Origin: Bdellovibrionaceae bacterium UBA1609
Lineage (GTDB): Bacteria; Bdellovibrionota; Bdellovibrionia; Bdellovibrionales; UBA1609
Direction of reading: 5' to 3'
Assembly: GCA_002321895.1 (NCBI GenBank)
Contig: DCMZ01000010.1
Location: 390,135-454,134 of the forward strand
DNA: 64,000 nt
The notes beneath the pieces were generated by a model. That model was not told the origin of the DNA and did not search any database. It was given only the letters and a program-made list of their open reading frames with translations. A program made the translations under genes and the position numbers. How positions within the stretch are numbered: the first letter of the stretch is position 1; each line of letters begins with the position of its first letter. Positions 1 through 7,250 of the stretch are shown piece by piece.

Positions 1-99
1 TTTAGTGGTTATCTGACCAAGCCTATTCGCAAAAATACTCTTTTAAACCTCTTATCTAAGATAAAGCCAGTTTCTCGACCTCAATCAAAAGCGAGTTAG
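1..99 (+). CDS. C-terminal end of a receiver (REC) domain protein, 5' end outside window
   Basis: The frame is open from base 1 to a TAG at 97-99 and encodes 32 residues. They begin with a Tyr-Leu-Thr-Lys-Pro-Ile stretch, which matches the conserved Lys-Pro switch motif before the last helix of response-regulator receiver domains, followed by an amphipathic Leu-rich helix and a short polar tail. The protein is therefore either a stand-alone response regulator or a hybrid histidine kinase with a C-terminal REC domain; the window cannot tell which. It converges on the signalling operon at 182-4839, so this end of the window is two-component territory. The phospho-acceptor Asp lies outside. Confidence 0.7.
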   Translation, partial: FSGYLTKPIRKNTLLNLLSKIKPVSRPQSKAS

Positions 100-181
100 C
101 TCTGATAAATTGCTAAGATTTTCGAAACAAAACAGAGATGGATATCCGTTATAAAAGAGATCTATAGGTCTAGACGTTGAA

Positions 182-901
182 TCACTTAACTCCAGCCGCA
201 GTAAGCATCTCTTTTATGTGCTGCCGCATTCTTTTCGCTCCAGAAGAAACATTAGCAAACCATGTTGTCGATTCGTCATCAAAGTCATTTGAATGCTTAT
301 TTTCTATGAGTTCACAGTAGGCTGTAATGTGCCTCAAAGGTGTTTGTAAATCATGTGAAAGTTTATATGAAAAATCTTCTAGTATTTGGTTAGCTTTCAT
401 CAATTCTTTTTTTGCCCTTCTTAGCTCAAAATTTTGAGAAACCTGTTGGGACAGTGAAGTTAGCAGGTCTTGTTGCTCTTTTGAAAGCTGTTTGGGCTTA
501 CTGTCTATAACACAAAGAGTGCCTAGATTATGACCTGAGGAAGTTGAGATTGGAGCGCCAGCATAAAAAACGATATTGGGACTAGCCGTAACCAGTGGGT
601 TATCTTGGAATCTCTCATCTACACGTGAATCACTCACTTCAAAAATTTTTTCTTGTTGTATAGCATGGGCGCAAAAAGCAAGTGAACGGTCTGTTTCGGT
701 AGCATCTAGGCCAACCCTTGCTTTGAACCATTGCCGCTCTTTATCTACTAAAGAAATTAAGGCAATGGGTGTTTCACAAATATATGAAGCGATTTTAACA
801 ATGCTATTATAAATTTCCTCCTCTTCAGTGTCTAGGATGTGATAACTTTCCAACTCTGAGAGTCGCTCTTCCTCATCCTTTATTTTAGGCGCAGATTCCA
901 T
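182..901 (-). CDS. GAF-HisKA protein without an ATPase domain
   Basis: This 239-residue cytoplasmic protein has a GAF domain at about residues 24-163, a short coiled-coil linker, and a histidine-kinase dimerisation helix pair whose H-box (Ser-His-Asp-Leu-Gln-Thr-Pro-Leu) carries the phospho-accepting His183. It stops about 55 residues later, where a HATPase_c domain should follow, so it cannot bind ATP by itself. It may be a phosphotransfer or dimerisation partner of the kinase at 1354-2955, or a decayed kinase. The opposite strand downstream encodes another gene, so no ATPase remnant is left there. The ATG has a GAGG seven bases upstream. It is the last gene of a leftward operon, 21 bases after the receiver gene. 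Confidence 0.75.
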   Translation of the reverse strand: MESAPKIKDEEERLSELESYHILDTEEEEIYNSIVKIASYICETPIALISLVDKERQWFKARVGLDATETDRSLAFCAHAIQQEKIFEVSDSRVDERFQDNPLVTASPNIVFYAGAPISTSSGHNLGTLCVIDSKPKQLSKEQQDLLTSLSQQVSQNFELRRAKKELMKANQILEDFSYKLSHDLQTPLRHITAYCELIENKHSNDFDDESTTWFANVSSGAKRMRQHIKEMLTAAGVK

Positions 902-922
902 TGGGTTACCTCAATACTGTTG

Positions 923-1357
923 TCATTGTGCGGGCTCTTTAGAAGTACTCACTATTTTTTCCCTAAGCTGTTCAGAGGAAAAGTCCCCCTTAATCAGGTA
1001 ATCGCTAACAAAATCAAAAGAAAGGGCTTTTTTTCGATCTTCTTCTCGCTCCGAAGAGGTAAACATCATGACAACACAAGCTTTAATATCAACTTTTGTT
1101 CTCAGCTCTGCAAATTTTTGAAGAAACTCATAGCCGTTTACTAGAGGCATGTTGATATCTAAAAACACAATATGTGGGGGGTAGTGTTCGGGATATTTTT
1201 TTCTATTCACATCGTAGTCTTCAAAAAACTCAAGAGCAGACTTCCCATCAGTTTTTTCGAAAGATTTTATCTCCAGACCAGTCTCTTCAAGTTGCCGAGA
1301 GAGTAAATAACGGTCATTTTCATTATCGTCTACAATTAACACGGAAATAATACTCAT
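923..1357 (-). CDS. single-domain response regulator (CheY/Rcp1-like)
   Basis: A 144-residue receiver domain with no output domain. The acidic pocket is Asp10-Asp11, the predicted phospho-acceptor is Asp67 in a Phe-Leu-Asp-Ile-Asn-Met-Pro context, the switch Thr is Thr100 and the conserved Lys is Lys123. The long insert before the phospho-site is typical of the Rcp1-like receivers that accompany phytochrome-type or GAF kinases. The start overlaps the stop of the upstream kinase gene (ATGA type), which implies translational coupling and a cognate pair. With no DNA-binding domain, it probably acts by protein contact or passes phosphate on. Confidence 0.88.
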   Translation of the reverse strand: MSIISVLIVDDNENDRYLLSRQLEETGLEIKSFEKTDGKSALEFFEDYDVNRKKYPEHYPPHIVFLDINMPLVNGYEFLQKFAELRTKVDIKACVVMMFTSSEREEDRKKALSFDFVSDYLIKGDFSSEQLREKIVSTSKEPAQ

Positions 1358-2955
1358 GCCTCACGCTCACTTTCATTGGGAATTGAAATTTCAAACTTCG
1401 TACCTTCGTTTGTGCTTTCAAAGCTGATCTCACCATTCATAAAATTCACATGCCTGTGAACCAATGACAAGCCTAATCCTGAGCCAAAGCTCATATCTGG
1501 ATGAAATCGCTTAAAAATCTTAAAAACCTCATCTTTATACTCATCGGGAATACCAACTCCGTTGTCCTCAACAACAATAGACAGCTTTGATGAGTTACCC
1601 CTGATAATAACATGAATAGAGCAAAAATCCTTCATGGCATCTCGGTATTTTATACTGTTGGAAATCAGGTTTTCCAAAATTTGCGAAAACCGAGCTTTTT
1701 CTCCAATAAAAGGAGTCGGCAGATTAACTTCATTTGAAATTTTGCAACCACTTTCGTCAATCAGCCCTGAAAGACGCTCCATTACCTCATGTAAAACTGC
1801 AGAGAAATCAACAGGCTCCACTGATTCCATATCATAATCTGCTCTTGCCAGCGAAAGAATGTCAGCAACTAAAATTTCAAGAGCGATCATCTGGTTGTGA
1901 ATCTTATTTAAGTTATTCTTGGCCTCTTCAAGGTTCCCAGCATCAATATCTTTAACTGCAAAACTAGAAAGTCTTTTGGCCGTTGTTAAAGGAGCTTTTA
2001 AGTCATGAGAGGTTCTATAAGAAAACTGTAAAAGTTCATCATTGGCCTTTTGGAGTTTTAAATTTGCCTCTCGCGTGGCTTTTCTTGAATTTTCTAGCCT
2101 CTTCTGCGGTTCAACAATCAACTTGTTTCCTAATTTCCTAAAATAAATGAGAAAAACTCCAGAAAGAAGTACCATCACAACGAATATTAAAATAACAAGT
2201 CTGACAATGGTTAACTGAATTTTTGATCTACTCACTGCGACTTCTAGAAAACCACTTACAATTGGAAGGTTTACTTTTCTTCTAAAAGAGTTTGCTGCTG
2301 GTTTTCCGAGTTCATGGACAATAAGTTGTCCAGAGCCTACTATTGTATGAATATCTTCATCTCTTTCCAACGCATTAAAGAACTTGTCAAAGGCCGAGGG
2401 AAGGGCCCCAACCAGTACTCCCTCTGGCAAGCCATTATATTTTATTGGAATTGAATATATGGTATAGGCATCATCACCGATCTTTTTAAACTCAACCCTA
2501 TGCTCTAAATTGCCATCAACAATATTATTAAAGGCTAATTTATCAATCGAAAAATTGTCGGCATCACTCATTGTGCTAACTAGTATCTTCTCATTTATGT
2601 CAAAAATCGAGATACCTACCGGTTGGCCCTGTACTTTTAATCCTTCTAGGAAGTCTCTCAACTGGGAATGATCATGTTCAGAGTGCATAACCGAGTTAAC
2701 AACTAGTGGGAGGCTGCCATGATCTTTAAATTGATTTAAATCACTTTGAATAAACTGTTCTAAGGCTTCGCTAAGGGTTTTAATTTCAGTATCTAAAAAT
2801 TCGAGGTAAACTTCACTCAACGAATTGTAGATTGACACTGAGGCAGTTATCGTAAACCCAACACAAGTTACTAGAATAATCGAAATTGTAAACTTTCGAA
2901 AAGCTTTCGAAAGAGAGTTAGATTCCGAGAACGTCTCCTCCTTAGATGAGATCAT
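1354..2955 (-). CDS. membrane sensor histidine kinase
   Basis: A 533-residue transmembrane kinase. The first membrane segment is at about residues 23-43, then a roughly 200-residue periplasmic sensor region, a second segment at about 248-272, a coiled-coil linker, HisKA with the phospho-His at 317 (Ser-His-Asp-Leu-Lys-Ala-Pro-Leu) and a complete HATPase_c domain (Asn-Leu-Ile-Ser-Asn-Ser N-box, Asp-Asn-Gly-Val-Gly-Ile G1 box, Gly-Ser-Gly-Leu-Gly-Leu G2 box). The periplasmic part resembles a double-Cache/PAS-like sensor in size, but I do not recognise it further. It overlaps the upstream binding-protein gene by four bases and the downstream receiver gene by four bases, so the three are translated as a unit. 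The binding protein may present the ligand to this sensor. Confidence 0.9.
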   Translation of the reverse strand: MISSKEETFSESNSLSKAFRKFTISIILVTCVGFTITASVSIYNSLSEVYLEFLDTEIKTLSEALEQFIQSDLNQFKDHGSLPLVVNSVMHSEHDHSQLRDFLEGLKVQGQPVGISIFDINEKILVSTMSDADNFSIDKLAFNNIVDGNLEHRVEFKKIGDDAYTIYSIPIKYNGLPEGVLVGALPSAFDKFFNALERDEDIHTIVGSGQLIVHELGKPAANSFRRKVNLPIVSGFLEVAVSRSKIQLTIVRLVILIFVVMVLLSGVFLIYFRKLGNKLIVEPQKRLENSRKATREANLKLQKANDELLQFSYRTSHDLKAPLTTAKRLSSFAVKDIDAGNLEEAKNNLNKIHNQMIALEILVADILSLARADYDMESVEPVDFSAVLHEVMERLSGLIDESGCKISNEVNLPTPFIGEKARFSQILENLISNSIKYRDAMKDFCSIHVIIRGNSSKLSIVVEDNGVGIPDEYKDEVFKIFKRFHPDMSFGSGLGLSLVHRHVNFMNGEISFESTNEGTKFEISIPNESEREA

Positions 2956-4169
2956 TTCTCTTCCAAGATGATTTCATCACTAGGTCCAAAGCGAGCCATT
3001 GTAAAATCTGTAATGCCAAGGGCCTCATGAGCGTCGAGATTTTCTTTTGAAAACTTAGAAAAGGGTTTTTTATAAACTTTGACCAATCCCCTAATTGGAC
3101 CCTTAATGTTTTCTAAAGCTCTTCTAAGACTCTCACGAACACTAGATATCGAATCATTAAAATTGACTTGTCGAGATGCTTCTATCAAAAGAATGCCAAG
3201 ATCGAATGCATGAATAAAACCGGTAGGGGCCAGTATATCCTCAGGAGTTTGTATTTCTGGGAACAATTTTTTAGCAGAACTGAAGACCTCTTGCTCAAAG
3301 GGATCTAATTTTTTCCCTATAAATGAAAATTTTGTTTGAATAAATCGGAGGTCAGTTTTTCGTCGCTGTTTATGAGGAAGTTGTTTGTGAAAGTCTCCAC
3401 CAATGATGCCCCAGTGGCTATAAATTGGAAGTCGTTTTTCTTTAGGTTGAGATATAAGTGCTTCAAATATCACTTTTCCTTCTACTGCGTTTGCAACCAA
3501 AATAATCGCATCACTTTTCGCATTTAATGCATTTCCAATTAAGGCATTGGCCCCAGCAGTCTTCATATTCCAATCAAACCATCCAATTTTAAACTCCCTA
3601 ATATTATTCTCGCGCAGAGAAGAGGATATTGTTTTTTCGTTAGATTTTCCCCAGCCCGTCTTTTCAAGAAGCAAGAAGGGCTTTTTAACACCTTTTTTTA
3701 CAGCGTAATCGACAATGACTTTCCCAGCCTTACTGTCATCAATAGATAGTCGAAAGATCCAGTTCTCTGCTGATGGAAATCGAGTGATTGGTGCCGCAGC
3801 CGCCCACGGAACCAGAAAAAGGACTTTATTCTCGTTGATGAACTTACGATGGGCCAATAGAGGTGGAGAGTGAATACCGGACATCATTAATAGACCATTT
3901 GGGTCTTCCATAAACTGTTTAATATGTCGTTCACTTCGTGCTGAATTCCCACGATGATCTTTTCGGACGATTTGAATATTTCGTCCTTTAATTTTAAAGT
4001 CCACTGTTTTTAAGGCAACCTTCAGGCCTCGCACGATCGAATTTGATGATTCAAAGTGATTTGAAAAATCTGCGTCGAGGTAAATCTTAAGTGAATCTTT
4101 CTTCGTGCTTGCTACAGACGGAAGGGCAATCAAGCCTATAATCAAAGCACTTTTAATCAATTTAAGCAT
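2952..4169 (-). CDS. periplasmic ligand-binding protein (Peripla_BP_6 / LivJ-like)
   Basis: A 405-residue protein with a Sec signal peptide (about residues 1-21, ending Val-Ala-Ser) followed by a type I periplasmic-binding fold of the branched-chain amino acid/amide family: an N-terminal lobe with the typical Asn-Gly-Leu-Leu-Met-Met-Ser-Gly and Leu-Phe-Leu-Val-Pro-Trp-Ala segments, then a second lobe with a Lys-Ser-Asp-Ala-Ile-Ile-Leu-Val region. No ABC permease or ATPase gene lies nearby; instead the next gene, overlapping by four bases, is a membrane sensor kinase. This favours a sensory role, as for TorT/TorS or LuxP/LuxQ, over transport. The ligand cannot be told from sequence. Confidence 0.8.
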   Translation of the reverse strand: MLKLIKSALIIGLIALPSVASTKKDSLKIYLDADFSNHFESSNSIVRGLKVALKTVDFKIKGRNIQIVRKDHRGNSARSERHIKQFMEDPNGLLMMSGIHSPPLLAHRKFINENKVLFLVPWAAAAPITRFPSAENWIFRLSIDDSKAGKVIVDYAVKKGVKKPFLLLEKTGWGKSNEKTISSSLRENNIREFKIGWFDWNMKTAGANALIGNALNAKSDAIILVANAVEGKVIFEALISQPKEKRLPIYSHWGIIGGDFHKQLPHKQRRKTDLRFIQTKFSFIGKKLDPFEQEVFSSAKKLFPEIQTPEDILAPTGFIHAFDLGILLIEASRQVNFNDSISSVRESLRRALENIKGPIRGLVKVYKKPFSKFSKENLDAHEALGITDFTMARFGPSDEIILEEK

Positions 4170-4182
4170 GTAATCGCTCTCC

Positions 4183-4839
4183 TTAGAATTTGTATTTCAA
4201 ACCGACTGCTGTGCCACTCTCTTTTGAGGCTAAAAATTCGTTTTTCCGAAATTCAACTAGAAAGGCAAGATTGCCAGCTATACGGCATCTAATCTGCGTA
4301 TCAGTGACCACATGAGTTGTTTTGCTACTTCCGCTTTTAAAGTTCCAATCAACAAAACCACCAGCAGACAGTCTTCCTTGCAGAAGCCCAGGAAACTTTA
4401 AATCCCATGCGAAGCTGAACTGCCCCCCTTCCCCATCAGTTTCTATAGGGAAAGCCTTAAAAAAAAGAAAAAGGTTGATACGGTCAAGCCAATCATATTT
4501 TGGCAAATAGTAGAGGCCTGCTCGACCCAAGTCATTTTTTGAGCCACTTTGTGAATTGACCTCCAATATTACTCCAAGGCCTTTGTATCGAGGGGTTCGA
4601 AGATCAATCTCCAAAAAATTTGTAGCTAGGTCAGACTCTCTCTCTGACGCTCCTTTTGCTGCTTCAAAATCAACAAAACCCCAAACAGAAAAACCTTTTG
4701 GAAGTGCCGAAAAACCGGTGAAATTTAGTGTATTGAAATCTCTCGAATCGAATTGATACTCTGTGGTAACCCATGTTTTACCACGCGCATGACTCGAGAG
4801 GGGAAGGATGAACATTAGCAGTAATATTAAGTACTTCAC
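4183..4839 (-). CDS. putative outer membrane protein, first gene of the sensory operon
   Basis: About 218 residues from a GTG at 4839, chosen because GGAG lies six bases upstream and translation then opens directly with a clean signal peptide ending Ser-His-Ala-Arg; the frame remains open to 4902, but that would add 21 residues of non-signal sequence. The mature part has alternating polar/aromatic strands, few Cys, and ends in Tyr-Lys-Phe, as expected for a small outer-membrane beta-barrel. I do not recognise the family. It sits 13 bases ahead of the binding-protein gene, so it may be a pore or scaffold supplying the ligand to the sensing complex. Confidence 0.6.
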   Translation of the reverse strand: MKYLILLLMFILPLSSHARGKTWVTTEYQFDSRDFNTLNFTGFSALPKGFSVWGFVDFEAAKGASERESDLATNFLEIDLRTPRYKGLGVILEVNSQSGSKNDLGRAGLYYLPKYDWLDRINLFLFFKAFPIETDGEGGQFSFAWDLKFPGLLQGRLSAGGFVDWNFKSGSSKTTHVVTDTQIRCRIAGNLAFLVEFRKNEFLASKESGTAVGLKYKF

Positions 4840-5300
4840 TAACAGCTCCACAGCAAAGATCGAGCTAAAATTTTCACAGAAAAAGCCCGTAGGCTCAACC
4901 ACTTAGTATAACTACCTGTAGTGGAGTTATTTTGTGCAGTAGTTTAAGCTGCACTAGGTCATGGTGACAGCTGATGGAGGAGCATAGTGGCTACTTTACC
5001 TTGGTCGATATTAGGCTATTAATTTTTGTGCCACATACGGGCAAGTTTATTCTAGTTCGGTTGTGGTAGTGTCTCCTATTTTGTCTTTACGTTCTGGCTA
5101 AATCAGCACTGCGCTCATCCTCATTGACTCAATTCTCGCGCCTTCCACTTCGCTTCAGTCACTCCAATTGCCGCTTCGCTTGCCGTCAATGCGACCGCAG
5201 TGCGCTTTTGCCTCTATTCCCTTCCTTCGGGGCCTCCTCTCAATAGTGAGAGGCCCCTTCGGGGGAAAGGAACTTAAAACAAACAAAAAAGGAGAATAAT
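4840..5300. other. 461-bp gene-free region between signalling operon and accessory patch
   Basis: No convincing gene is seen. The right half (about 5100-5270) differs in style from its surroundings: it is rich in CGC/GCTTCG motifs and ends in a strong hairpin. An open frame of about 65 codons on the minus strand here has no Shine-Dalgarno and looks incidental. The region should contain the promoter of the leftward signalling operon at its left edge and of the rightward gene at 5301 at its right edge, but no well-matched -35/-10 pair stands out. Confidence 0.5.
5219..5270. terminator. strong GC-rich hairpin, terminator-like or leader structure
   Basis: GGGGCCT at 5229-5235 pairs exactly with AGGCCCC at 5251-5257. 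The stem continues inward through CTC/GAG pairs with a small bulge, and flanking CCTT/AAGG runs extend it outward. There is no T-run on either side, so it is not a classical intrinsic terminator. It ends about 30 bases before the ATG at 5301 and could instead be a 5' leader structure for that gene. Confidence 0.4.
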
Positions 5301-5561
5301 ATGAATAACCAAAACAAAAATATTTCCCAAGTTCGCTACATTGAGAAATCAAACAGCTTGAGGATAGTCACTCCAAGCGGCGAAACATATTTCCTAAACC
5401 TAAACTTAGCTCTTTTTCACGCGGGTATTCCGTACAAAAAGAAAAATGGTGAAGAAGTAACTCTAGAGCAAATTGGTCAAATGAAGGCCATGAGCCAAGA
5501 GAAGTATATCAAAGCCGTAGAATCCAATAGTAACCAAGAAAAGAAATCCCAGGCCGTATAG
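5301..5561 (+). CDS. small hypothetical protein, 86 aa
   Basis: An 86-residue soluble protein with no signal peptide. The ATG is preceded by AAGGAG at good spacing. The first 45 residues look like a small beta-rich module (Val-Thr-Pro-Ser-Gly-Glu-Thr-Tyr-Phe-Leu) and the rest is a charged helix ending in a Gln/Lys/Ser-rich tail. I do not recognise a family. The stop codon lies inside a perfect hairpin that separates it from the next gene in the same direction, so the two are probably one transcript with reduced read-through. The setting, next to a toxin-antitoxin pair, suggests an accessory gene. Confidence 0.6.
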   Translation: MNNQNKNISQVRYIEKSNSLRIVTPSGETYFLNLNLALFHAGIPYKKKNGEEVTLEQIGQMKAMSQEKYIKAVESNSNQEKKSQAV

Positions 5562-5572
5562 CCTGGGATTTT
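5544..5572 (+). terminator. perfect 11-bp hairpin with short T-run, overlapping a stop codon
   Basis: The arms at 5544-5554 and 5561-5571 are perfect complements (AAATCCCAGGC and its reverse complement) around a six-base loop, followed by only TTTT and then CCCC. The TAG of the 86-aa gene lies at 5559-5561, inside the hairpin, so a ribosome ending translation would cover it. That suggests a translation-coupled partial terminator between the two genes. Confidence 0.65.
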
Positions 5573-5590
5573 CCCCTGGAGGAAAGTGTA

Positions 5591-6037
5591 ATGAACAAAG
5601 AAATTTATGAAAGACTTGAGAATCTTGCATTCAAAGAAACAATTCCATTTTGCTACTCTTGCTATAAATATGCGCCAACAGGAAGGTGCAAAACATGCTT
5701 TTCAGATGATCTAATGAGACATTTGGAAGGAGTTGGTGTCGAATTTGGCACTGGATGGGTAATTAAGGCACTTCTTGAAGAATGCTTAGAACAACCAGAT
5801 TTTGAAGAAATATTTGAGCAAAGTATTGATGACTGCTATGGAGAGGAAGTTAGGGTTGGATGGTTAACTCTCAACCCAGCTCAGATAATCAAAAATGAAG
5901 ATCCAATTTCATGGGAAATGGCCAAATCTGAATATATAGATAGTCTTGTAGAAGATGGTGAAATCTTCGAATTCTCAGGAAACTATTACTGGGTAAATGA
6001 AATTGAAGCACTTTTAGTTGAAAGTGAAGCGAGCTAG
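5591..6037 (+). CDS. hypothetical protein with N-terminal zinc ribbon, 148 aa
   Basis: A 148-residue acidic protein. Near the N-terminus two Cys pairs (Cys-Tyr-Ser-Cys and Cys-Lys-Thr-Cys, separated by 11 residues) form a likely zinc ribbon, introduced by Phe-Lys-Glu-Thr-Ile-Pro-Phe. The remainder is rich in Glu/Asp and aromatic residues with no motif I recognise. The ATG follows GGAGG at suitable spacing, 29 bases after the previous gene. It is followed by a strong terminator, so the 86-aa and 148-aa genes form a two-gene unit. A nucleic-acid or protein-binding role is possible for the zinc ribbon, but the function is unknown. Confidence 0.65.
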   Translation: MNKEIYERLENLAFKETIPFCYSCYKYAPTGRCKTCFSDDLMRHLEGVGVEFGTGWVIKALLEECLEQPDFEEIFEQSIDDCYGEEVRVGWLTLNPAQIIKNEDPISWEMAKSEYIDSLVEDGEIFEFSGNYYWVNEIEALLVESEAS

Positions 6038-6064
6038 AATCTTATTCGATTCTAGCTCTTTTTC
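6031..6064 (+). terminator. intrinsic terminator of the 148-aa gene
   Basis: GAGCTAGAATC at 6031-6041 pairs perfectly with GATTCTAGCTC at 6048-6058 around a six-base loop, followed by TTTTTCTT. The stop codon of the upstream gene lies in the left arm. Confidence 0.85.
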
Positions 6065-6134
6065 TTATGAGGTTTCCTCTTAGGTTCACCTTCCATATAT
6101 CCCAAGTATTAAATCTGCTCTTTGTTCACTTCGG

Positions 6135-6428
6135 TCAACTGGCCCTTTCAATCGTCTTTTTAATTTTGAATCCAAAAGGTTTTAAAAACTTATTCAATGT
6201 CTTTTCAGTAGGGTTGATTTTTCCATGTAGAAATTTACTTACCTGTGGTTGGTCAACGCCACTCATTTCAGCAAATTCACTTACACCCATTCTCCAAATA
6301 AGTTCACGAATGGCTTCCTCGATTGGTTGCTCAGTCTCAACAGACGCCTCTAAGAAGCCCATGACGGCTTTTTTGCTTTCTCTTAAGCCTTTACTCATCA
6401 TATCGTAAAAAGAATCATGTCTATGCAT
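6135..6428 (-). CDS. type II antitoxin with XRE-type HTH (HigA-like)
   Basis: About 97 residues from the ATG at 6428, chosen because GGAGG lies upstream at ideal spacing and the start overlaps the end of the toxin gene by eight bases. The frame is open further upstream, but only as an antisense of the toxin. The C-terminal half is a helix-turn-helix of the XRE/Cro class (Glu-Met-Ser-Gly-Val-Asp-Gln-Pro-Gln-Val-Ser-Lys-Phe), here serving as DNA-binding and autorepressor domain. The N-terminal half is probably the toxin-neutralising segment. Toxin-first order is typical of higBA-like modules. Confidence 0.85.
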   Translation of the reverse strand: MHRHDSFYDMMSKGLRESKKAVMGFLEASVETEQPIEEAIRELIWRMGVSEFAEMSGVDQPQVSKFLHGKINPTEKTLNKFLKPFGFKIKKTIERAS

Positions 6429-6729
6429 TATAAAGCCTCCAATACTTCCTGGCCTTTTCAATATCGCTTTTTTGAGATCTTTTAGTGCCACAACAAAGTA
6501 TCACTAAAATCACATTTTTATCTTCGCCAAAGTACACTCTGTAGCCAGGACCTTTATCAACTTTGATCTCAAAAAGTCCACCTCCGAGGGCTTTGACATT
6601 TCTCTTTGTGCCGCCGATTGAGACTCTTTCTATATACTTCAAGATGAATAGTCGCACTCTAGAGTCTTGTTTCATCAACCATTCTTGGGCAGGCACAGTT
6701 TCGCCCAATGAGAAGAAAACAATCTTCAC
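6421..6729 (-). CDS. RelE/HigB-family toxin
   Basis: A 102-residue basic protein with the phage-derived Gp49-like/HigB pattern: Leu-Phe-Glu-Ile-Lys-Val in the central strand, Tyr-Arg-Val-Tyr-Phe-Gly, and a C-terminal Cys-Cys-Gly-Thr-Lys-Arg-Ser-Gln-Lys segment leading into a charged helix, all in the usual order. Proteins of this fold cleave mRNA at the ribosome. The start is a GTG with GGAGG upstream. The gene overlaps the antitoxin by eight bases, so both are coupled. A promoter candidate lies immediately upstream. Confidence 0.85.
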   Translation of the reverse strand: MKIVFFSLGETVPAQEWLMKQDSRVRLFILKYIERVSIGGTKRNVKALGGGLFEIKVDKGPGYRVYFGEDKNVILVILCCGTKRSQKSDIEKARKYWRLYNA

Positions 6730-6741
6730 AAGACACCTCCA

Positions 6742-6770
6742 ATTATGCCAAAAAACACATAATTAGTCAA
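6742..6770 (-). promoter_or_regulatory. candidate promoter of the toxin-antitoxin operon
   Basis: Read on the minus strand, TTGACT (6765-6770) and CATAAT (6742-6747) are separated by exactly 17 bases. The predicted transcript would start only a few bases before the ribosome-binding site, giving a very short leader. The AT-rich spacer is where an XRE antitoxin could autorepress. Confidence 0.45.
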
Positions 6771-6845
6771 TGTATTTGTTATGTCGCACATGGGGTCTTC
6801 AAATGGGGCTAATTCAAGGCATTCATGGCGGATTTTAGCCTCAGA

Positions 6846-6875
6846 GGATGGCTCCTTTTTATTTGAGAGCCATCC
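6846..6875 (-). terminator. 9-bp hairpin after the 110-aa gene
   Basis: GGATGGCTC at 6846-6854 and GAGCCATCC at 6867-6875 are perfect complements with a 12-base A/T-rich loop, 23 bases past the stop of the leftward gene at 6899. No T-run follows on the minus strand, so termination would be inefficient or need Rho. Confidence 0.45.
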
Positions 6876-6898
6876 GTATAATGTTTCTGTCATTTGTA

Positions 6899-7231
6899 TC
6901 ATGAAGTCACCTCAATAAGGTGATTGTGTTCATTTACAAACTCAATCCAGCCAATGGTGAGTTTGAAGTTTTCTGCATCGTCGATGGTCTTTTTCGGATT
7001 TTTCTTAAGCCACAAATCAGTAAGTATTTTTGTCTTATCCTTACCTTTTTGACGTTTCTTGATTTCGGGTTCAAGGTGCTCGTCTTTCACTAGATTGAGT
7101 GCGACGGCCACAATCTCTGGATAAGTAAGTTTCTTTCCAAGTGATTTTGACCTTTCTTGGAGTCGATCAATTACAACTTTACTTTTTGATGTGAGACGGC
7201 AGCTTTTTTGTTTTGAAACATTGGTTTTCAT
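6899..7231 (-). CDS. hypothetical protein, 110 aa, in an XRE-led unit
   Basis: About 110 residues from the ATG at 7231, chosen because AGGAG lies nine bases upstream; the frame is open to 7300 but that part overlaps the preceding gene. The protein is strongly basic in its first two thirds (Lys-Gln-Lys-Ser-Cys-Arg-Leu-Thr-Ser-Lys) with a Lys-Lys-Arg-Gln-Lys-Gly-Lys cluster, then an acidic/hydrophobic end. I do not recognise a family. It follows the tandem-HTH regulator by 19 bases and is probably co-transcribed with it. The layout resembles small regulator-plus-partner modules of mobile or defence islands, but nothing in the sequence proves that. Confidence 0.55.
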   Translation of the reverse strand: MKTNVSKQKSCRLTSKSKVVIDRLQERSKSLGKKLTYPEIVAVALNLVKDEHLEPEIKKRQKGKDKTKILTDLWLKKNPKKTIDDAENFKLTIGWIEFVNEHNHLIEVTS

Positions 7232-7250
7232 ATTTTGTAACTCCTGTTGA

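Noticed and set aside
5155..5352. Minus-strand open frame of about 65 codons in the C/G-rich stretch
   Set aside because: No Shine-Dalgarno, unlikely composition, and it overlaps the hairpin and the start of the real gene at 5301.
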